From an uncultured Lachnospiraceae bacterium (lineage in GTDB: Bacteria > Bacillota > Clostridia > Lachnospirales > Lachnospiraceae): a stretch of 64,000 bases of DNA. The stretch spans positions 1 through 64,000 of the forward strand of contig CANQUC010000002.1 of NCBI GenBank assembly GCA_947626945.1, written 5' to 3'. The notes below the pieces were generated by a model, which saw nothing but the letters and a program-made list of their open reading frames with translations, was not told where the DNA came from and searched no databases. Positions 60,441 through 64,000 of the stretch are shown here, piece by piece (within the stretch, counting starts at the first letter, position 1; every line of letters begins with the position of its first letter). The position numbers and the translations under genes are program-made.

Positions 60441-61394
60441 CTACCGTTCTTCCCTGAAGTAGTTGACGCCGCAGGATGCCGGCTGCGCCTTTTCTCTGGA
60501 CTGTCGGATGGAAGTCAGCACCAGCACAAGGGCCGTCACCAGAAACGGCAGCATATCGTAAATGGCAATGGGAATATCCAGTTTGAAGAAATTATAATAT
60601 TTCAGTACCCGGAGGGCGCCAAATACCAAGGAGCCAAACAATGCCTTCGCCGGGCTCCATGTGGCAAAGATTACAAGGGCAACGGCAATCCAGCCCAGTC
60701 CTCCTACGGAATTGCTGATCCAGACGCCGCCATTGATGATCATTACACAGTAGGCGCCGCCAATGCCGCAGATGCCTCCCCCAAGAAGCAGATGCAGATA
60801 TTTCCATTTTGTCACGGGAATGCCGGCCGCTGCCGCCGCCCCGGGATTTTCTCCGATAGCCCGCACATTCAGTCCGGTCTTTGTCCGTTTAAAATAAAAC
60901 GCAAGGAGAATGGCAAGGGCAATGCCCAGATAAACAAAGGGATTGTAGGAAAACAAAAGCTCTCCCACCACGGGAAGATCGCTGAGCTTGGGAATGTGGA
61001 TATTCCGCATCTGCCGGGTGATGGTTTCCGGCAGCTTCAGGGATCCGGTTTCAGACCGGCCCAGCATGTAAATCCCAATGAAATTGGATAAACCGATGCC
61101 AAAAATGGTCAGCGTAAGACCGGTTACATTCTGGTCTGCCATAAAGGTCACTGTCAGCACCGCGTAAAGCAGTCCGCCCAAAGCGCCTGCGGCAAATGCC
61201 GCCAGCAGCGCCAGAAGAAAATTGTCCGAGACATATCCGACCATAAACCCTGCGCAGGCGCCAAGAGACATCATGCCCTCTACGCCCAGATTCAAATGCC
61301 CGGCCTTTTCATTGACGATCTCTCCCAATGTACCAAACAGCAAAGGCGTTCCGGAGCCTACCGCCGCCACGAGAAATTTCACAAACATACTCAT
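60441..61394 (-). CDS. Nucleoside-type ABC transporter permease (NupQ/YufQ-like)
   Basis: Membrane permease of the BPD_transp_2 family, 317 residues with about nine helices. Typical segments are GSGTPLLFGTLGEIVNEKAGHLNLG, shortened here to LFGTLGEIVNEKAGHLNLG, then VEGMMSLGA, TGLNVRAIGENPGAAAAAGI and GGLGWIAVALVIFATW. The start overlaps the stop of the partner permease as ATGA, with AAGGAGG 9 nt before it. The pair plus a double-ATPase is the layout of BMP-type purine nucleoside importers. Confidence 0.92.
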   Translation of the reverse strand: MSMFVKFLVAAVGSGTPLLFGTLGEIVNEKAGHLNLGVEGMMSLGACAGFMVGYVSDNFLLALLAAFAAGALGGLLYAVLTVTFMADQNVTGLTLTIFGIGLSNFIGIYMLGRSETGSLKLPETITRQMRNIHIPKLSDLPVVGELLFSYNPFVYLGIALAILLAFYFKRTKTGLNVRAIGENPGAAAAAGIPVTKWKYLHLLLGGGICGIGGAYCVMIINGGVWISNSVGGLGWIAVALVIFATWSPAKALFGSLVFGALRVLKYYNFFKLDIPIAIYDMLPFLVTALVLVLTSIRQSREKAQPASCGVNYFREER

Positions 61395-62476
61395 GACCTG
61401 CCGCCTCCTTTCTTACGCAGTACAAATTGATACCGCAGGAAAAACTCACTGGCAAGAACGCAGAACAGGATAATGCCCTGAAGCACGTCCGCGCAGTCCG
61501 CTGAAAGGCCGTATTCCGACTGGATCACGGTGCTTCCCTTTTCCAGAACGCTGAACAGAAACGACACCAGCAAAATCCCCCAGGGATTCAGCTGAGCCAG
61601 CCAGGCCACAATGATGGCCGTAAAGCCCACGCCTCCTGCCACGCCGGTGGCAAGCGTCATATCCGATCCGGTGGCCTGAGCCATACCGGCAATGCCGCAG
61701 ATGCCGCCGCTTAAAAACATGGTGCGCAGAATAATCTTCTTCACGTTCATTCCCGCGTATTTGGCAGTGCCGTGACTGTTTCCCACAACACTGATCTCAT
61801 AGCCGTGCTTGGTATATTTCAAATATACAAACACAAAAATAAGCAGGATCAGTCCGAAGATCCATCCCATCTGCACTCCAAAAAGCTTATCCAGCTGGGA
61901 GTTTTGCGCAAAGCGGGCGATTTTTGGAAATCCCGGAGATTTGGGATCTGCCCATACCGTATCCCGCAGCAGGCAGATGATATTCAGCGCGATGTAATTC
62001 AGCATCAAAGTAAACAGGGTTTCATTGGTCCCCCATTTTGCGTTGAAATAGGCGGGGATCAGGCCAAACAGCCCGCCTCCCGCAAAGCCCGCGATGATCA
62101 TCACGATGATCAGCACCCAGTGGGGCCAGTCGCTGTGGAACAACGCGAAATAGGAGGCAAAGACCGCTCCCATGATCAGCTGTCCCTCCGCGCCGATATT
62201 CCAGAAACGCATTTTAAAGGCCACTGTAACGCCCAGGGAGCAGATAAACAGCGGGATCATGATCTTGATCGTGGCCTGAATGACCATGGGGCTTCTGAAA
62301 GCCCCTTTGATAATGGTGGCATAGATCACAAGAGGATTGTGTCCCAGGCAGAGAATAAACAGCCCGCCTGCCACAAGGGCCAGCAAAAGGGCCGCCGCCC
62401 GCAGCAGATAAATCTGATATCTGGGCAGATCCGCCCGCTTGGCTGTACGGATCAGGGGCTCTTTTCCGCTACTCAT
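61391..62476 (-). CDS. Nucleoside-type ABC transporter permease (NupP/YufP-like)
   Basis: Partner permease, 361 residues with about nine or ten helices. Motifs include FWNIGAEGQLIMGAVFA, LIPAYFNAKWGTNETLFTLMLNY (seen as KWGTNETLFTLMLNYIALN), VGNSHGTAKYAGMNVKK and GGVGFTAIIVAWLAQLNPWG. The N-terminus (about 1-20) is a basic cytoplasmic stretch. It overlaps the ATPase stop by a few bases and the next permease start by four. Confidence 0.92.
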   Translation of the reverse strand: MSSGKEPLIRTAKRADLPRYQIYLLRAAALLLALVAGGLFILCLGHNPLVIYATIIKGAFRSPMVIQATIKIMIPLFICSLGVTVAFKMRFWNIGAEGQLIMGAVFASYFALFHSDWPHWVLIIVMIIAGFAGGGLFGLIPAYFNAKWGTNETLFTLMLNYIALNIICLLRDTVWADPKSPGFPKIARFAQNSQLDKLFGVQMGWIFGLILLIFVFVYLKYTKHGYEISVVGNSHGTAKYAGMNVKKIILRTMFLSGGICGIAGMAQATGSDMTLATGVAGGVGFTAIIVAWLAQLNPWGILLVSFLFSVLEKGSTVIQSEYGLSADCADVLQGIILFCVLASEFFLRYQFVLRKKGGGRS

Positions 62477-64000
62477 GGCCCATCACCTCTCTTTCGCCTG
62501 CTCCGGCCATCATAAGACCGATCTGCTCTTTTGTGGCCTGTTTCGCGTCCACGATCCCTGTCACCTCACCGTGACAGAGCACCATGATCCGATCGGAAAG
62601 GGCCAGCAGCACATCCAGATCCTCTCCGATGAACATCACCGCCACGCCCTTTTGTTTTTGCTGATTTAACAGATCATAAATGGTATAGGAGGAGTTGATA
62701 TCCAGCCCCCGCACAGGATACGCGGTAATCAGCACATTGGGCCTGGATTCGATTTCTCTGCCCAAAAGCACTTTCTGTACATTTCCTCCGCTCATCATTC
62801 TCACCGGCATGTCCACAGAGGGGGTTTTGATATCCAGCTTTTTCACAAGCTCTTTGGCCATCTTTCTGGCCGGTTTTCTCCTGACAAAGGGACCCTTTGT
62901 ATTTTTGTAGCTTTTCAGAAGCATATTGTCCACCATGCCCATTGAAGCCACAAGTCCCATTCCCAGCCGGTCTTCCGGCACAAAGCTCATGTGGATGCCC
63001 ATATTGATGATTTCATTTGGCGTCTTGCCTTTCAGATCCTTTTTTTCATAAAGGATAGCCCCTTCTTTAACAGGGATCAGACCGGCGATGCTTTCGCAGA
63101 GCTCCTTCTGTCCGCTTCCGGCAACCCCTGCCACACCCAGAATCTCTCCTCTTTTCAGAACAAAGTTTACGTCTTTCAGGCCCGCGGAACCGTCGGGCTT
63201 GTCCACCTTCAAATGAAACACATGCAGCAGGTCTGACGGATCCTCATATTCCGGCCGCCTGATTTCCAGTGTCACTTCGTGGCCCACCATCAGCTCGGTC
63301 AGTTTCTGGGGACTGGTCTCTTTTGTGATCACCGTGTCAATGCTTTTTCCTTTTCTTAAAATCGTTACCCGGTCGCTGATCTCCATTACCTCATTGAGCT
63401 TGTGGGTGATGATGATCACTGCCGCGCCCTCTTCCCTCATTTTTCGGAGAATGGCAAACAGCTTCTGGGTTTCCTGAGGCGTAAGCACCGCGGTAGGCTC
63501 ATCCAGGATCAGGATTCTGGCGCCCCGGTACAGCACCTTCAAAATCTCCACCGTCTGTTTCTCGCTGACGGACATCTCATAAATCTTTTGATCCGGATTG
63601 ATCTCCAGGCCGAATTTTTCGCTGATCGCGAGAATATCCCGGCGCAGCTGCTTTGTCTTTGGAAGCTTTCCTTTTGTGCCCAGGACGATATTTTCCATGG
63701 CGCTCTGCACCTCCACCAGCTTAAAATGCTGATGGATCATGCCGATCCCCAAAGCGTCCGCGTCTATAGGGGAACTGATAACGACTTCCTTTCCGTCGAT
63801 CAGTATCTGTCCCCCGTCAGGATGATAGATCCCGGAAAGCATGTTCATCAGCGTGGTTTTTCCGGAACCGTTCTCCCCAAGCAGCGCCAGGATCTCCCCA
63901 TATTTTACCTGCAGATCTACACTGTCGTTTGCCACCACAGTTCCAAATACCTTTGTAATTCCTTTACACGCAATGGCCGGCCTTTCGGTATTGGTATCTG
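62469..64000 (-). CDS. Nucleoside-type ABC transporter ATPase (NupO/YufO-like), N-terminus at window edge
   Basis: Double ATP-binding protein. The frame continues without a stop to the right edge, with TERPAIACKGITKVFGTVVAN ahead of the ATPase core, so only a few N-terminal residues are likely missing. The first ATPase has Walker A LLGENGSGKTTL, signature MSVSEKQTVEIL and Walker B ILILDEPTAVLTPQE. The second is degenerate at Walker A (GVAGVAGSGQKEL) but has MMSGGNVQKVLLGREI. This arrangement is typical of ribose and nucleoside importers. The usual BMP-family lipoprotein would lie to the right, outside the window. Confidence 0.93.
   Translation of the reverse strand, partial: DTNTERPAIACKGITKVFGTVVANDSVDLQVKYGEILALLGENGSGKTTLMNMLSGIYHPDGGQILIDGKEVVISSPIDADALGIGMIHQHFKLVEVQSAMENIVLGTKGKLPKTKQLRRDILAISEKFGLEINPDQKIYEMSVSEKQTVEILKVLYRGARILILDEPTAVLTPQETQKLFAILRKMREEGAAVIIITHKLNEVMEISDRVTILRKGKSIDTVITKETSPQKLTELMVGHEVTLEIRRPEYEDPSDLLHVFHLKVDKPDGSAGLKDVNFVLKRGEILGVAGVAGSGQKELCESIAGLIPVKEGAILYEKKDLKGKTPNEIINMGIHMSFVPEDRLGMGLVASMGMVDNMLLKSYKNTKGPFVRRKPARKMAKELVKKLDIKTPSVDMPVRMMSGGNVQKVLLGREIESRPNVLITAYPVRGLDINSSYTIYDLLNQQKQKGVAVMFIGEDLDVLLALSDRIMVLCHGEVTGIVDAKQATKEQIGLMMAGAGEREVMGHE

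Overview
This 64 kb window looks like chromosomal sequence from an anaerobic, probably spore-forming Firmicute of the Lachnospiraceae type. The signs are an rnfCDGEAB operon, a single-chain pyruvate:ferredoxin oxidoreductase, a glycyl-radical dehydratase, a Na+-pumping decarboxylase cluster, a YtfJ/GerW sporulation protein, DacF-type carboxypeptidases and strong AGGAGG ribosome binding sites. No rRNA, tRNA, insertion sequence, prophage or CRISPR array was seen. Coding density is high, nearly all genes lie on the minus strand, and many join by 4-base stop/start overlaps. No stretch of more than about 300 bases lacks a gene.

Layout, left to right. 1-796: edge-truncated secreted dockerin protein. 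846-7139: rnfCDGEAB with L-rhamnose isomerase as an apparent seventh gene. 7201-8202: YprB-like exonuclease (+), then a shared terminator. 8312-13320: S1 protein, ispH, cmk, a BaiN/HI0933 flavoprotein and a YihY/BrkB membrane protein. 13478-18719: biotin-dependent Na+ pump cluster with two different carboxyltransferases, behind a clear promoter. 18878-19682: a 66-residue protein (+) facing a PH-domain protein. 19794-25661: two DacF-like peptidases around scpB, scpA, a CmpB-family membrane protein and a phosphoesterase. 25729-28086: AGCS symporter and YebC. 28147-31473: glycyl-radical diol dehydratase and its activase. 31551-35224: ppk1 and ppx. 35358-36194: PHP phosphoesterase (+). 36195-38178: transglutaminase/dockerin surface protein and a 45-residue membrane peptide. 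38262-41477: ytfJ, DUF2953 protein, a small conserved protein and a double-domain PPK2. 41646-43451: amidase/deacetylase fusion. 43660-47199: nifJ (+). 47292-52700: lipoprotein and a ugp-like ABC importer. 52775-55878: Bsp-repeat/transglutaminase surface protein and a small membrane protein. 56044-60316: ung, hisF, hisH and a two-component system. 60441-64000: nucleoside-type ABC importer, truncated at the right edge.

How the parts fit (inference). NifJ makes reduced ferredoxin, which Rnf can oxidise with NAD+ while pumping Na+ or H+. The decarboxylase cluster is a second Na+ pump. Rhamnose isomerase opens a route to lactaldehyde and 1,2-propanediol, which the glycyl-radical enzyme could dehydrate. 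Ppk1, Ppx and the PPK2 protein form a polyphosphate set. Several secreted proteins act on or decorate the cell wall.

No wholly new defence or mobile system was found. The best leads are the hybrid transcarboxylase/Na+ pump, the amidase/deacetylase fusion with altered metal-site residues, the perfect palindrome at the nifJ transcription start, the doubly anchored solute-binding protein, the short activase beside the diol dehydratase and rhaA inside the rnf operon.
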